A stretch of 64,000 bases of DNA, taken from NCBI GenBank assembly GCA_037176885.1, contig JAWWNJ010000003.1, forward strand, positions 744,001 through 808,000, given 5' to 3'. Origin of the DNA: Favolaschia claudopus. Its lineage: Eukaryota; Basidiomycota; Agaricomycetes; Agaricales; Mycenaceae. Both the position numbers and the translations under genes were made by a program. Under the pieces are notes generated by a model, which saw only the letters and a program-made list of their open reading frames with translations, was not told the origin of the DNA and did not search any database. Within the stretch, counting starts at the first letter, position 1. Each line of letters starts with the position of its first letter. Shown here one piece after another: positions 41,554 to 52,800 of the stretch.

Positions 41554-42668
41554 CTCGTCGCGTGGGAGAAAACCCTGCTCTTCCTCGGCGACTACAGACT
41601 CCGGCTCAGAGAGCGAGTCGGTGGTGGCAACCCGAGCCACCAGTTCGGAGAGGAGCTCGGACCCAAGCTGACGTATGACCTCGTCAAGGACATCAGCGGC
41701 TCGGACGTCAGCCGGAGTGGGGCAATCCCGGGCCAGGTGTGGACCGCCGCATCGGTAGCAGCCACGGGGAGGTCCTCTCCCGGAGCGCGTGCGATCAATG
41801 TCCATGGGGACTACCTGCGGAGGAGCAGGAGCTGGCATGGCCCGAGGAGGAGGCGCAGGGACAACAGGGAAGACACCTGCCGGACGTGAGCGAGCGGCTG
41901 GCGGAGCTGAGGGGGCTTTCGGGAGAAGCCCAGCAGCACGAGCCCGCACGTGCGATTCGTACTGGCGGTACGCTCGGGTCCGCCAAGCCATATAGTCGCG
42001 GAGGTCTGGGGGGTCGCTGGACGAGGTGATGGCCGCATTGATGGCAGGGTCAAGGCCAGAGCGGAACTTGGTGACCTTGACCAACGCGTCAGCAAACCCA
42101 GCAAGGTCGAAGAGGTCTTCAAAGTCATCAGTGTACTTGAAGACATCCCGGGAGCCCATATAGTATGCCCTAGACTCGAGTTTGTGTAGGGCGTGGTCCT
42201 GCTCGTTCTCCTCGACAAAGCGTGAGCAGAACTCCTTGGTGAAGGCGTCCCAGGTGAGGAAGGGGAAAGGGGTTTTGATGCAGCCCATTTTTGTGCAGAG
42301 TCTTTGGACATAAAGGACATGGTGAAACGCACTGCCTTTTCCTCAGACATCTCACCACCTTCGACAAACGCCTCCGGAACCAGTCGGATGTAAGTCCGAG
42401 CTGAGTGAAGGAAGGCCCGGCCAGCCGAGCGGTCGCCGTCAAAGACGAAAGGGGGGTTCGGTCGAAGGACCGTTTTTGCTGCCGGGGTGAGGTTGGCAAA
42501 GAGTCCTGGACTCTCGGCCGGAGGCTCTGGAGGAGCGGCAGGGGTCGGAGCAGTAGTAGTGGAAGGATTGGCAGCAGTTTGAAAAAGCTCGACCAGACGG
42601 TCAACAGTCCTCTCGAGCCTATCCATCCGCTCGGCGGCGGCTGCAGCAGCGGCGGCAGAGTCGGTCAT
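41551..42668 (-). pseudogene. Chromovirus gag with one frameshift
   Basis: From ATG 42668: an alanine-run head with helix ERMDRLERTVDRLVELFQ, then FVFDGDRSAGRAFLHSARTY and VRFTMSFMSKDSAQKWA. A one-base frame change near 42290 continues as IKTPFPFLTWDAFTKEF, DHALHKLESRAYYMGS and the zinc knuckle CYRCGGPHLARDC, ending at 41551. It encodes the capsid and nucleocapsid of Ty3-type particles. The stop (TGA) overlaps the pol frame start (GAGTGAGC), so pol was normally reached by frameshift or reinitiation. Confidence 0.85.
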
Positions 42669-42811
42669 GGTGGGTTCTAGAGAGGGGGAGGAGGGGGCAA
42701 GATTCGCGGTTTGCGCGTCCGAGACAGCAGAGGAGGAGTCCGACGAAGCGTCTGAAAAATCGCCAAAGCGCGCAATCTTGACCAGTTAATCCCTTGGAGC
42801 CTTTCTTCTGC

Positions 42812-43896
42812 TGTAAGGGCAGCCTTTAGGACCCGAGATGTCTCGAGGGTCTAGCGAGGGAGAATCCAAAGTTAATTAAGAAGCTACTACAGTGTAGTAG
42901 GGTTCCTTGGATAGGGAGGGTTCCTTGGATAGGGAGGGTTCTTTGATTATTTTTGTTTTCTGGCTATCCACAACAGCTTGTAATTGGATTCTTTTTGCTC
43001 AGCCTAATGATATAGAGCCTATGTACAGTCTCAAAAAGTTTGAGCCCACCTGTGTGTCTGTGGTACGAGCAAGACACTATTTAATGTGCATCAGCTGCCT
43101 AATTCGGCAATGATCACTTTTCTTTTGTCCACTTCTCGTCTCCTTTTACCGTGTTATGGCTGAAATTAATTCTCATGAGATAGTTGAGGATCGTATCTAC
43201 GATTCTATACCCAAACTGTAGCAGATACGGACACTATAAATTGATTGGTCCTTTTTACAGGCTAAAGTGTGACATGACCCTTAAAATTGCACTGGAGTTC
43301 GCCCATTCTTATGCTTCCAAATTGTATAAATATGTGCCATATAGACATTTTACTGCCATATGAGTAGACTAGATCAAGTATGGCTCAAAAACTCAATGTC
43401 ACTTGGCTTCTGACAGAACAGGAGCGAGCTAACCAAGGAACCCTCCGCGTGACATTTGTGACCAAAACTTCACTATCTTTTTCCTTGCCTGATCGTCAGT
43501 CGAATTCCAAACTTGAAAGGGGGAGACACATTGTTACATGCTCTAGTATACACTAGAAAAAACGTAATTCTCTACGCTCTGTTGTTGTACAGAAAATGCG
43601 GAAATGGGAAGTGGCTATCCAAGGAACCCTACTACACTGTAAGAATACATCACAGCGCACCTAGCGAGGGAGAATCCAAAGAGAAGAAAGGCTGAGGATT
43701 CCCACGCTAGGTGCAGTAAACATATAGTAACTAGTTCCCACAAGCTCGGAGCGATCGGCAATGATCCCGGGCCAAGTCACATGCCTTACTCCACGATGAC
43801 ATAGGGCTTTGGGGATTTGACAGGAAAGTGGGAAATCTGCAAGAGGCCTGCGTCATAGGTGGCTGTGTAGTGCCAAAAGGGGGAGTTCCCCTGACA
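42812..43896 (-). repeat. Chromovirus 5' LTR, disrupted by a TA element
   Basis: 42812-42889 plus 43640-43896 equal the other LTR. The insert at 42890-43639 separates the LTR halves, so the promoter-bearing LTR is probably inactive. No clear tRNA primer-binding match is seen next to it. Confidence 0.85.
42890..43639. mobile_element. 750-bp TA-flanked element in the LTR (Tc1/mariner-like ends)
   Basis: CAGTGTAGTAGGGTTCCTTG at the left and its inverse at the right (ends at 43639); TA duplications 42888-42889 and 43640-43641, verified against the uninterrupted LTR. The left sub-end repeats agggttccttggatagggag. No transposase ORF. A single end of the same family lies at 55277-55303. Confidence 0.85.
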
Positions 43897-43901
43897 CGTA
43901 A

Positions 43902-44604
43902 GCCAAAACGTGCCGGTTCTGTATATTTCCTTCTCCAGTCACGCGAAAAGGTCGATCTTGCGCTCTCACGCGGCCGCATCATCCTGTGTTCCACTAGTCC
44001 CACTGTTCGCATCTCCCAGTGCTGGGGATGTCACAAATACGGACACACCAAGGCTCGATGCAACGTCAAGAAGCCATCTTGCGGCATATGTGCGAAGCCC
44101 TCGGCGGACCATCCTCACGGCGACACCTCCCAATGTTCTGGCCCTGTGGAATGCCTCAATTGTGATGGAAAGCACCGCGCGGATTCGTATACCTGCCCGC
44201 GTCGGAAAGAGTTGGCGGTAACTCTGGCGGAGCGCATGAAGGACCTTCACCAGGCTTTAGATAAGTCGTCGGTCCACCCTCTCCCGTACATACAATCCCC
44301 TCGTTAACCCTCTCCGCTCTCTTTTATTCTTCTGTATTCTTCATCCTTGATTCATACCCACCCTATGTCTCCCTCTTCCCCTTCCTTCCCGTTCCATCTC
44401 AAATATTTGATACTGTTACTCCTCAAACTTTCATTCCCTTGCGCGATACTTAGCCTTCTTTTTCTCTCTCGTTATAGTCTATATTACCGTTTCCAAACTA
44501 CCTACTATATGAAATCCCCGCCGACCCTTACCGTACTGCTGCATAGCTCTTCCGTAGCCAGGTACAGCATATATTAGAACTTCAAATCAAATCAAATCAA
44601 ATCT
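43902..44604 (+). mobile_element. LINE copy C, 3' part: ORF1 end, 3' UTR, hairpin and tail
   Basis: KRAGSVYFLLQSREKVDLAL, then CWGCHKYGHTKARC, CGICAKPSADHPHGDTSQC and CLNCDGKHRADSYTC, ending VHPLPYIQSPR (stop at 44305-44307). A 229-bp pyrimidine-rich UTR, the hairpin at 44537-44569 and a tcaaa-type tail (44581-44604) follow. As in copy B there is no ORF2 between ORF1 and the 3' end. Together with 36110-37250 this is a roughly 1.9-kb ORF1-only LINE. Confidence 0.85.
44537..44604 (+). other. LINE copy C 3' hairpin and tail
   Basis: TGCTG (44537-44541) pairs with CAGCA (44565-44569), where copies A and B have TGCCG/CGGC(A/G). Sequence between: catagc...gtagccaggta, shared with A and B. Confidence 0.65.
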
Positions 44605-44631
44605 CCTTCCTACGGACAGCGAATAAGGTAT

Positions 44632-45213
44632 ATGTACACCAATTCTGATCATGTATGGTATGCGTTGTGGAGATCTGAGCCGTCAAAAAGCGACCTGGGT
44701 CGCTCGCACAGGGGAAGAGCAGATCGGTGTTTGGGCGAGCCGGGGGAAAAGGACTTAGGAGGCATTGGGGGTCGAAGAGGAGCCATCGAAGTCGACAAGC
44801 CGAAGGCGGGGGAGAGGATGAGATGGCAGCGGAAGGACCAAGAAAGGAAGGGAAAACACCTGGTAAGAGCCCAGGAGAAGATTGACGACGAAGCCCGACG
44901 CACTGCGTTTGTGCCCCCAGCGATGAGCAATGACCCATCTTGGCAGTGCTCCAACCATTTTGCCTGTCTTCGCGCCTGGCCGAAGATTTGGTTTGACAAA
45001 ATTGGGCGACAGATCCTGCATCCCGATCGACCGCTCATGTTGCGGCACATTCTTCCTACCGTCTTGGCTGATCCCTCGATTTTGAAGCACGCGAATCTGC
45101 ATGAGCACTGCAGGGAGGACATGGTAACAGTGATCTGTAAAACCAGGTTTGCAGATGAGACGATTGTCCCTCTTTGTGCGACGAAGGTTGTCGAGTACTT
45201 TGAAAAGATGTAG
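44632..45213 (+). other. Unassigned ORF over a fragment of the split-repeat retroelement
   Basis: The first half of this 193-codon frame crosses a rearranged scrap of the element at 49.9-53 kb (gatcggtgtttgggcgagcc; catcgaagtcgacaagccga). The second half reads WQCSNHFACLRAWPKIWFDK, then PLMLRHILPTVLADPSILKH and a stop, which could be the C-terminal exon of an unknown protein. Direct repeats (gttgtggagat.tgag..gtc.. aaagcgacc) flank it at about 44663 and 45412, so it may be the interior of a small element. Confidence 0.3.
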
Positions 45214-45310
45214 CTGTTGTCGAAGACTTGTTTGTTTCCGTGTCGTTGAATAGAATTGTTTCGGATTGCGTCCAGTTCAATCAAAGAAAGCGGTGATTTA
45301 TTATATCAAT

Positions 45311-45399
45311 AAGCGGTCTCAGGTGTGAGCTCCAAGCGACCTAGAAGAGCATTGCCCTAGGGCATTCCTAGGTCGCTGAAACTTCACACCTGAGACCGC
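45311..45399. mobile_element. 89-bp palindromic MITE
   Basis: gcggtctcaggtgtgagctcc and its inverse ...cacacctgagaccgc with inner aagcgacctag / ctaggtcgct; the centre ccctaggg is itself palindromic. Confidence 0.65.
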
Positions 45400-45464
45400 T
45401 CGACGGCGCTCGTTGTGGAGATTTGAGGGGTCCCAAAGCGACCCTGGTCGCTTTGCACAAACCC

Positions 45465-47195
45465 GCTAATGACTCATCGTCACGGGTTTTTTTCCAATGT
45501 ACTGGGTAACGTGGCAAGAAAAACGCGAAAAAGAAAGGAAAAGAGAGAAGAAAGGGAGAGGGTACGGAAATACTATGACACTAGGGAGACCTTGTTGAGA
45601 GTTCTAAATGATGATAAATTACCCCATCCGCAACAACGCGACGACGACAGGGCTCGGGAGTGGGCCTGCAAGAGTCACTTTCTTTCAAGTGCTTTTGCTC
45701 GGAGGTGAATGTACTTGAAATAATTGAAATTGAATCAAGTACAATCAGGACGAAAAGCTGTATGATCTAGAGAATCATGCACTGAACAACCGCAAGAGAG
45801 AGAGATCCAGCCGTGAAAGATTCTCTGCTCACTCGTATGCAATATCCGAAATGTCTGCAGAGAACTTAGTGATAGAGGATAGAGAATTAGCGGGAACTTG
45901 AAAAAGCATGCACACACCTATGCACTGGCTAAATAAGGTGAATCGAGGAAGTCCTTGGCCTGGCAATGTCGAATTTAGTCAAAAATTTGGAAGAGAAACA
46001 GATTTGGCAACACACAAAGACCCGAACCAGTGCATATCCAAATGCCCTCTATTCATCGTAATCTTGCTACTCCACGGCCTTTCTTGATTGTATAATTTGA
46101 ATCTGGAAGTAAGCTTTCTGCCAATGGGTGCCAGCGTCGACGACGCATGAAGAGACGAGATAGCAAGAAGATATTGATCAGGAGAGGTCCCACGGTTTGC
46201 TGGCGGGTGTTTGCGGCTGGTTGGGTCGTTTCAAACTCCGCTCAGTATCGGTGCTTTTGATGGGCTATATGCAGGCATTTGTTGGCAGCGTGTAACGCTC
46301 CAATTTCTTTCGGGATTTTGTTAGATGGACTCCCTGTCTCTCCCTCCTTTTTTTCCAGGATTTCTGAGCGGCAGTCAGTATTCTAAGCATTTTCTGCGGT
46401 ATTTTGCAGTATCGAAAGGTTCCCGTGACATTGACACCCATCGTGATTGCTTGTCAATCTAATCTTTTACCCGGGCCTTCCGAGATGCCAATGATCACCC
46501 GAAATCAACCGAGATGCGTCCAAACATGCACATATTTTATTATCTTTATTATCTTTATTTTTTTATTTTCTCGCACTTTTATTGGGGGAGCTTGCTCCCC
46601 CTTTTATCAGAGCGGGTGATGGGGCTGTGCTGGAGTGTCGTAAATCAGAGACCGCCGTGATAAAAGACGTTTCGAGAACAATATCAGTGATGCGGCGTGA
46701 TCCAGCATAAGCCAGCCTGATCCATCGTGATGCGAGACTGATTCCAGTGATGCAACGCGGATTTTCGACAGCGAGCGTGTCTCCGAGTTTGCTGCTGAGC
46801 GCTGAGCGCTGAGCTCTCATCGGGCGGTACCGGTGTTGCTGAACTTAGGTTCTAACCACCCTTCTCTGCAAAGGCAGGTGGAAGTGAAGAAATTCGGCGT
46901 TGTTGAACGAGTGTCAATCAGGCTTGGGAATTGGTTATCGAATTCCCCTGTGAGCAAGTTGCAACGAGATTCAATAGTACAAGTTCTTAAAAAAAAAATA
47001 TACGGAATCGACTTCCAACTAGGTCTGGACAACTCGCTGTAAAAATGAATACAATGACTCGAGAGTGATATTGCGAGGCATGCGAGGAGCGCTCAACCAG
47101 CTTTTACTTCAGATAATAAGAACATTGAACTGAATGAATAAGTATGCTTTTTACTGAGATCGTATGTAAGGAAACATACAAGAAACAGATGACTG
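45465..47195. other. 1.7 kb without a supportable gene
   Basis: Short ORFs only (45469-45708, a Lys/Arg/Glu-rich run; 46563-46820 minus). An 18-bp perfect palindrome gggggagcttgctccccc lies at 46583-46600, and at 46535-46570 a (ttattatc)n run. gctgagcgctgagcgctga repeats at about 46795. Nothing else recognised. Confidence 0.3.
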
Positions 47196-47970
47196 TATGG
47201 TTGCGGCCAAGGGGATCCAAAGATAAGAGAAAAAGATATCACCTACAAAAGTTTTTTCCTGGCCGTCCGCTGGACCCCCCCTCCCCCTCTCCTTCTATAT
47301 CGGGAAGGAGATTCGCACGATCAATGCGGGCCGAAATTTCCGCCGTCGGCAATGCTCTTCGGCTTTTGCTCTGTCGTGTAGACCTTTAGCACAGCCGTCG
47401 GAATTGACTTGTCTACCCGCTACAGTAGGGGCTTATATTCTGTTCACCACAAGCTTAGTCCTGTTAACCTCATTTTGACAGAGTACAAATTGTTCAAGTG
47501 CGCCACACATGAACAGAAACCATGACTACCCCAGTACACAGATTTACAGTGTGGAAGACATCCAAGGTCTCCATGTTGTTTAGCAGTCTGCCGAATGCAC
47601 GGCTTGAGCGAATTGATTTGATCTGTGGGGTCAACATGGCCAAAGTTGACTCCCAAGCGGGGAACACCACCCAAATTGGACTGGAAAATGGTTTGAGTAC
47701 AGGATGAAATAGCTGAAACAGCTGGGGCTGGCGTATTTACAGCTGTTTTACGGTTTTTGTCCGGTTTTTGATCGAGTGGGGCATTTCGTTTCTTGTTTAC
47801 ACCTGTATGCCTCATACGCAGGAACCTTCCCCTACTCTTTCCAGCAAGCCTGAAGCCGAAAAACTTTTGACCTACAAAAGTTTTTTTTCGAACCCCGAGG
47901 GACTCCCCCCTCCCCTACGTGATGTCATCATTTCTTATCGTTGGACCCCCTTGGTTGCGGCCAACACTTC
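47196..47970. mobile_element. TIR element with GGTTGCGGCCAA ends
   Basis: tatggttgcggccaagggga (47196) is inverted relative to tcc...ccccttggttgcggccaa (47946-47966); both sides continue with gataaga and gacctacaaaagtttttt words. It contains a one-arm copy of the CAGCTG/TA MITE. Confidence 0.5.
47734..47812. repeat. One-arm copy of the CAGCTG/TA MITE family
   Basis: ttTA|CAGCTGTTTTACGGTTTTTG, then gtccggtttttgat.gagtgg and cgtttcttgtttacacctgt, as at 22570 and 24700 (inverted). Confidence 0.65.
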
Positions 47971-48455
47971 GTGACAAACTTTTTACCCGATTTGGAAATC
48001 GCTACTAGTGCCCCAGTTTAACGTGGATTTTCCTGAAACTGTGCAGAAAGCATCAGAAGAGACGTACCTAGACACCTACTGGACTAAAAGTTTGAAAACT
48101 GCAAAAAATGTTTTTCACACACAGATTTCGCGCTTTTGATCCCGGGCCGGGCTCTATCCGGTGGCTGTGTATGTCAATCACCTTCCTGTTTTGGTCCTCC
48201 AGCACAAGAAAACCCATATTTTGCACCAAATGTCAGCTTGGGGATTTTTTTGCACCTTCTTATCCACTCACAACACTTCCAAGCCTATTTTCTTTTTCTG
48301 AACCTCGACCAAATTTCGCGTTTTATTTTCCCACGGTACAACTCCCTCGAAACGAAAATTTTACTAATAAAACCACATTCTGCGGTTCTGAATCTGCAAT
48401 CTGGAGTGGATTCGACCAAAATTACGGCTTGTCATGAAGTGTTGGCTGCAACCAT
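47958..48455. mobile_element. Second copy of the 24946-25516 TIR element
   Basis: cggccaacacttcgtgacaa at the left is inverted relative to cttgtcatgaagtgttggct at the right (48430-48450). The interior is colinear with the first copy, though clearly diverged. Confidence 0.5.
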
Positions 48456-48559
48456 ATGTACTTCTTAAACCTACCCTACTGCCTCATCTTGTTAAATATT
48501 CGGATTCGCACAAGCTCCCCCACCTGTAGGCCGGGACACCGGCATACAAAACCTACGTC

Positions 48560-48700
48560 AGTATCGGGTATCGGGCCCAACTTTACTCTAGTATCATTAG
48601 GCGCTCACGAACGCCTATTGATGGCGCGAGCGCCTATTGCGCGGGCCGAACGCCTACTCCGCCGTCCCAACGCCTACTGCACGCCTCCTGGGCGATTGCC
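48560..48700. repeat. Imperfect short tandem run of gaacgccta
   Basis: cgaacgcctattg, gagcgcctattg, cgaacgcctactc, caacgcctactg and cacgcctcctg follow each other at about 18-25-bp spacing. Surroundings (48456-49020) show no gene. Confidence 0.5.
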
Positions 48701-49251
48701 GGCGGCACCTCGGCATCTGAGTCCGATTCGCGCCCTTGTGATTCGGCGTTTACCGGCCTGTGGACGCGATGGTGAGCCAAATCTCTCGTAACATCGCGTT
48801 TCCGTCGATTTCACCTGTCGAAAGGCAGATAATTTCTGACAAGAAACAGCCCAGTCTAAGTCCATTCATAATATTGTGTGTAGACTCAAAGTTTTCAATT
48901 AAGAAAATCGCCATTTGCATGTTGAGTAACTTACGACTAAAAGTAAGTTAAATGTAACTAAGCCTAGGTAGATTATCAATGGACTGGAAAATGTCAACTT
49001 CTCCTCTTTACAATAATTCTTCCCATTTTTACCCCTGGAATGCGCGATAAACAAACAGAATCAGAGGGCTCACGTTGCGGCGGACAGTATCTCCTCCCTT
49101 GTTAATCTCGTCGTCTTCAGCGGTGTCGAGGAAGGGAGCAGTCGTCGTGTTCATGGGTGGAAGAGTGAGGATGAGAGGGAGAACGGTGTGGGAGGAAGAG
49201 AGGTTGACACAGTGCCAGAGACACACGAAAACAAACATACGACATCGCTGA

Positions 49252-49845
49252 TTGGCGAGAGATAACGACACGGTTACAGAGAAGTACTGCCCCCAGCCCC
49301 TACAGTGCTTCAACTGCCACCGTTTTGGACACATCGCTGCACAGTGCAAACGCTCTGCTGTTTGCGGCAATTGCGCCTCCGACCACCCCACCTCTGACTG
49401 CCCCTGCCCCCACAAGTCCCCCTGCCGTGCCAACCCCAATGGATGCTCCCACATCGTGCTCAAATTCGCCCTCCGGGGATGCGGCGGGCAGCACAGGTCT
49501 ACTGATCTTGCCTGTCCCGTCCGTCAGTCGATTCTTCGACGCATCGCAGTTGCATCGCAGCAGTATCGCAGCCGAGCACCATGCGTCAGGGCCGCTGTTC
49601 CCTTACGAATAGCTCTCCTGACGCCACCAATCCCTGCCTCCCTCCTCTTGCCTTTTCACCCTCACGTAATCTTGATTTTATGCTCCATCTCACCACGGGA
49701 TTACCCTTTTTAAACCCACAAAAACCACTCCCACATATATACATGCACAATGGTAAAGTCTCATGTTTAGAGTAGCATCATACGCCGTAAACGGCGTGCA
49801 GTTATGTACTATCAAAATGGAAATTTATTATTATTAAGTTCGGAT
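49252..49845 (+). pseudogene. Another LINE family: ORF1 zinc-knuckle end plus 3' end
   Basis: PQPLQCFNCHRFGHIAAQCK, CGNCASDHPTSDC and CGGQHRSTDLACPVRQSIL are three CCHC-type knuckles distinct from copies B and C. Downstream comes a pyrimidine-rich stretch, a perfect hairpin ACGCCGTAAACGGCGT (49782-49797) and an (att)n tail (49829-49843). No ORF2 is present. The 5' side is cut near 49210. It repeats the ORF1-then-3'-end plan in a second family. Confidence 0.6.
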
Positions 49846-49862
49846 AGGCGCTCATTAGCGCA

Positions 49863-52800
49863 AGGATTGGCCTGAGCTTCCGGAGAGAGAGGATTTGTAA
49901 GCCAAGCCATCATATATTGGGCTTGAACTCCGAAAACGGAGCTCGCTGCACTCCACCAGAAAAGGCGGGAGAGCCGAGGCAGCCCCCTATGTATCTACAG
50001 GATACAGAACAACTGTAGCTACGTGAGTGCGCATGAAAATAGCAAGATAGACTAGGAGCGGGTGGGTGGGACACAAAAACGAGCTATGACGACAGCGGGG
50101 GAGAGGACTAGGGCCGGGGGAGAAGACTAAGGTCGTACAGGAGGGAGGGGAGAGTCACCGAGCCAAAAGCACGACGGGGTGGAGGCCGGCAAGACGAAAA
50201 AGAGATGGAGCATGTGATATATGGCATCACCTTTGCCAATCCCGCTGGTCTCTTCAGACCTTTCAGGATTGGCCTGAGCTTCCGGAGAGAGAGGATTTGT
50301 AAGCCAAGCCATCATATATTGGGCTTGAACTCCGAAAACGGAGCTCGCTGCACTCCACCAGAAAAGGCGGGAGAGCCGAGGCAGCCCACAACCAACAGCT
50401 CACCATGAAGCAGCCACAGGCGGGCGAAAACAGGGTGAAGCGCCAAAGGCTCCAGAAATCGAGGGAAAGGAAGGCGAGCAGGGGAAGGGGAAAGAGGGGC
50501 GGCGGGCGGAGAGATGGGCAGGGATAGCGAGGGATGGGGGAGATGGGGAGGTCACGAATGGTGGTGTGGGGAAGGGGAAACAATAGGGGAAGAGGGGGAG
50601 ACAGCGACTGTGGCAGGGCGGGTACCGGATTTTGGGAGCGGCCACTGAGGACGCAACTCAGCAAGACTGAGCCACTTGAAGCGAGAGAGGGCGTCAGCAA
50701 CTGCGTTTTCATGTGTGGGGATCCACAGTGGGCGGAAGGTGAAGTCGTGATGCACTGCAAGGAGAGCAAATGCACGAAACAAAGCCTGAGTTGGTGGGTG
50801 ATCAATTGAGCCAGACTGTAGGCAGGTAGAGATGGCTTCGTTATCAATACGAAAGACAACCTCAAAACCTGCCCAGCAGTGACCCCAGATCTCCGCAGCA
50901 CGCAGGACTGCACGCATCTCCTTCCAATGGATTGGATGACGACGATAGCGTGCTGGCACTGGCTCAGTGAAGAACGAGTCAATGCCTGCCCAATGTCCGC
51001 CAATACCAAGCTTGCCGCTGGCATCAGTGAAAACCTCGAAGCTGATACGAGGAGGACCAATCACGTAAATGCCGTTGAAAGTTGGCAGGAATGAGTTCCA
51101 CCAAGCAATATCAAGCTTGGCAGAGGCAGGAAGGCGACGACGTTGGCGGCGGGGAAGGAAGGCAAGACTCCGCAGGAAGTCTCGGATGCGACGGGTGAAG
51201 AAGCGACCAACGGGAATCACGGACTGAGCAAAAACGAGGTGGCCACACAATTGCTCAAGGTCGTAGTGGCTAGCAGAACCACGGGACAGACATTGATCGA
51301 GCAGCAGAAGAACCCGACCGAGTTTGTCTGCAGGAAGGCGCGCCTGCATCTTCACGGTGTCAAGCTCAATGCCGAGAAACTCGAGGCAGTGAGTGGGCCC
51401 CTCCTCCTTAGCACCGGATATTGAAAAACCAAGTTCCGCAGCAACAGAACGGAAAACTGCACGACCATGCTCAGCATATGCCAAACCCTTGGAGGCAGGG
51501 GTGACATTGATCCAGTCATCCAGGTAATGCTGGATGAGCTTCATGACTTCATCACGAGACAGTAAAATCCAGTGGTGAGCCTCCGCAAAGTAATTGTACA
51601 GGCGTGGACCAGTACGAATACCAAACGGCAGGAAGATGTCCAGGAACAGACGCATCTTCCACTCGAAGCCCATCAGATGCACATGGTCTGGGTGAATCGG
51701 AATATGCCTGAATGCCGCCTCCAGATCTGCCTTGTAAAGGAAGGATCCAGGGCCTGCCTTCCGCACACGGTCAATAGCCCCCATGACAGCCTCGTAGACC
51801 AGATGGCCATACTCAGCAGGGATCGCGTCATTCACCGAGGATCCAGGAGGATAGGAGAGGTGGTGGATCCGACGACGTTTCTCGCTATATTTCTTGGGCA
51901 CGGAGCCCAGCGGAGAAAGGACAGGCTTAACAGTATCAGCCATGTCCGTGATGTCAATGATACGCCCAAGAGAGACCTCATGGGCAATATCCTTGTCCAC
52001 CGTCTCAGGGAACGCAAGCGCGGATAGAAGAGGGGCAGGGGCAGAAGGAGATGGAGAGGGCATAAGCATAGGATCCACACCTAAGAGGACACCGTGGCGG
52101 ATAGCAGAGACAAGGGTCTCAGCGAACGGGCGATCTGGGTAGTCTGCGAGCGCACGAGCCCACGCCTCAGGGTGAAGCTTCGTTGGAGGCATGGGTTTTG
52201 AATGCGGAGTAGTGAGAGGGAAGAGTAGGTCCGTGTTGGGGCGTGCCGGGGGCAGGGATTGCGGCGTAACCTCAATCGGGAAGAAAGGGCGGTCAGAATC
52301 GGCCATATGAGTGACTAGGGGAGGAGATGGAACTGTCCTGCTCAAATCTGAGCGAGGAGAGCCAGAAGCATCTCCCCCTCGCTCACCCGGCTTCGATAAC
52401 GCGCCATCAGGGGGATTTTCCTGAGGCAGAACTGGCCGAGCTACGTCCGGGGGGTTTGAGGAACGGCGCGCGCAAAAAGGCGCGGTGTGGTGACGATTAC
52501 CGCAATGAGAACAGACATGGCGGCGTAGGCACCGGCGGCGACCTTCCCAGCAGCCTCCTACGCGATTGTGGCCCCAGCAAATCTGTGCACGTACTCGCGT
52601 TCCGGTCTCCATCAGAATTCTTCCATCTGTCGGAGGCGTCCAATGCCCACGATCTTCGTGGTGCCAGCCGATTAGTCCATTGACATTGATGAGTCTGAAG
52701 CCGGGCCGGAGAGAAGGCATCGAAGTCGACCAGCCGAAGGTGGGGGAGGGAACGAAGAGGCAGCGCAAGCACCCAAGAAGAGAAAGGAAACAAAAATGAC

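Larger units (their letters stand above)
37251..43896 (-). mobile_element. Complete Ty3/gypsy chromovirus, cgtaa target duplication
   Basis: LTRs 37251-37580 and 42812-43896 (the second enlarged by a 750-bp insert) start TGTAAGGGCA and end CCCTGACA. Exact cgtaa duplications lie at 37246-37250 and 43897-43901. The polypurine tract AAGGGGGGGATGA (minus strand, 37581-37593) adjoins the left LTR, so the element points leftward. Interior order gag, protease, RT, RNase H, integrase, chromodomain. The LTRs differ, apart from the insert, by about one base and one 3-bp indel: a very recent insertion. It sits in LINE copy C ORF1. Confidence 0.92.

Noticed and set aside
45469..45708. 79-codon Lys/Arg/Glu-rich ORF
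   Set aside because: Low-complexity composition, no conservation cue and no splice or family signal.
46583..46600. Perfect GC-rich palindrome as a terminator or regulatory site
   Set aside because: Nothing links it to a gene; Rho-independent terminators do not apply to a nuclear fungal genome.
50263..51060. 265-codon minus-strand ORF
   Set aside because: Overlaps the DIRS-order RT/RNase H frame in another phase and runs into the B repeat.
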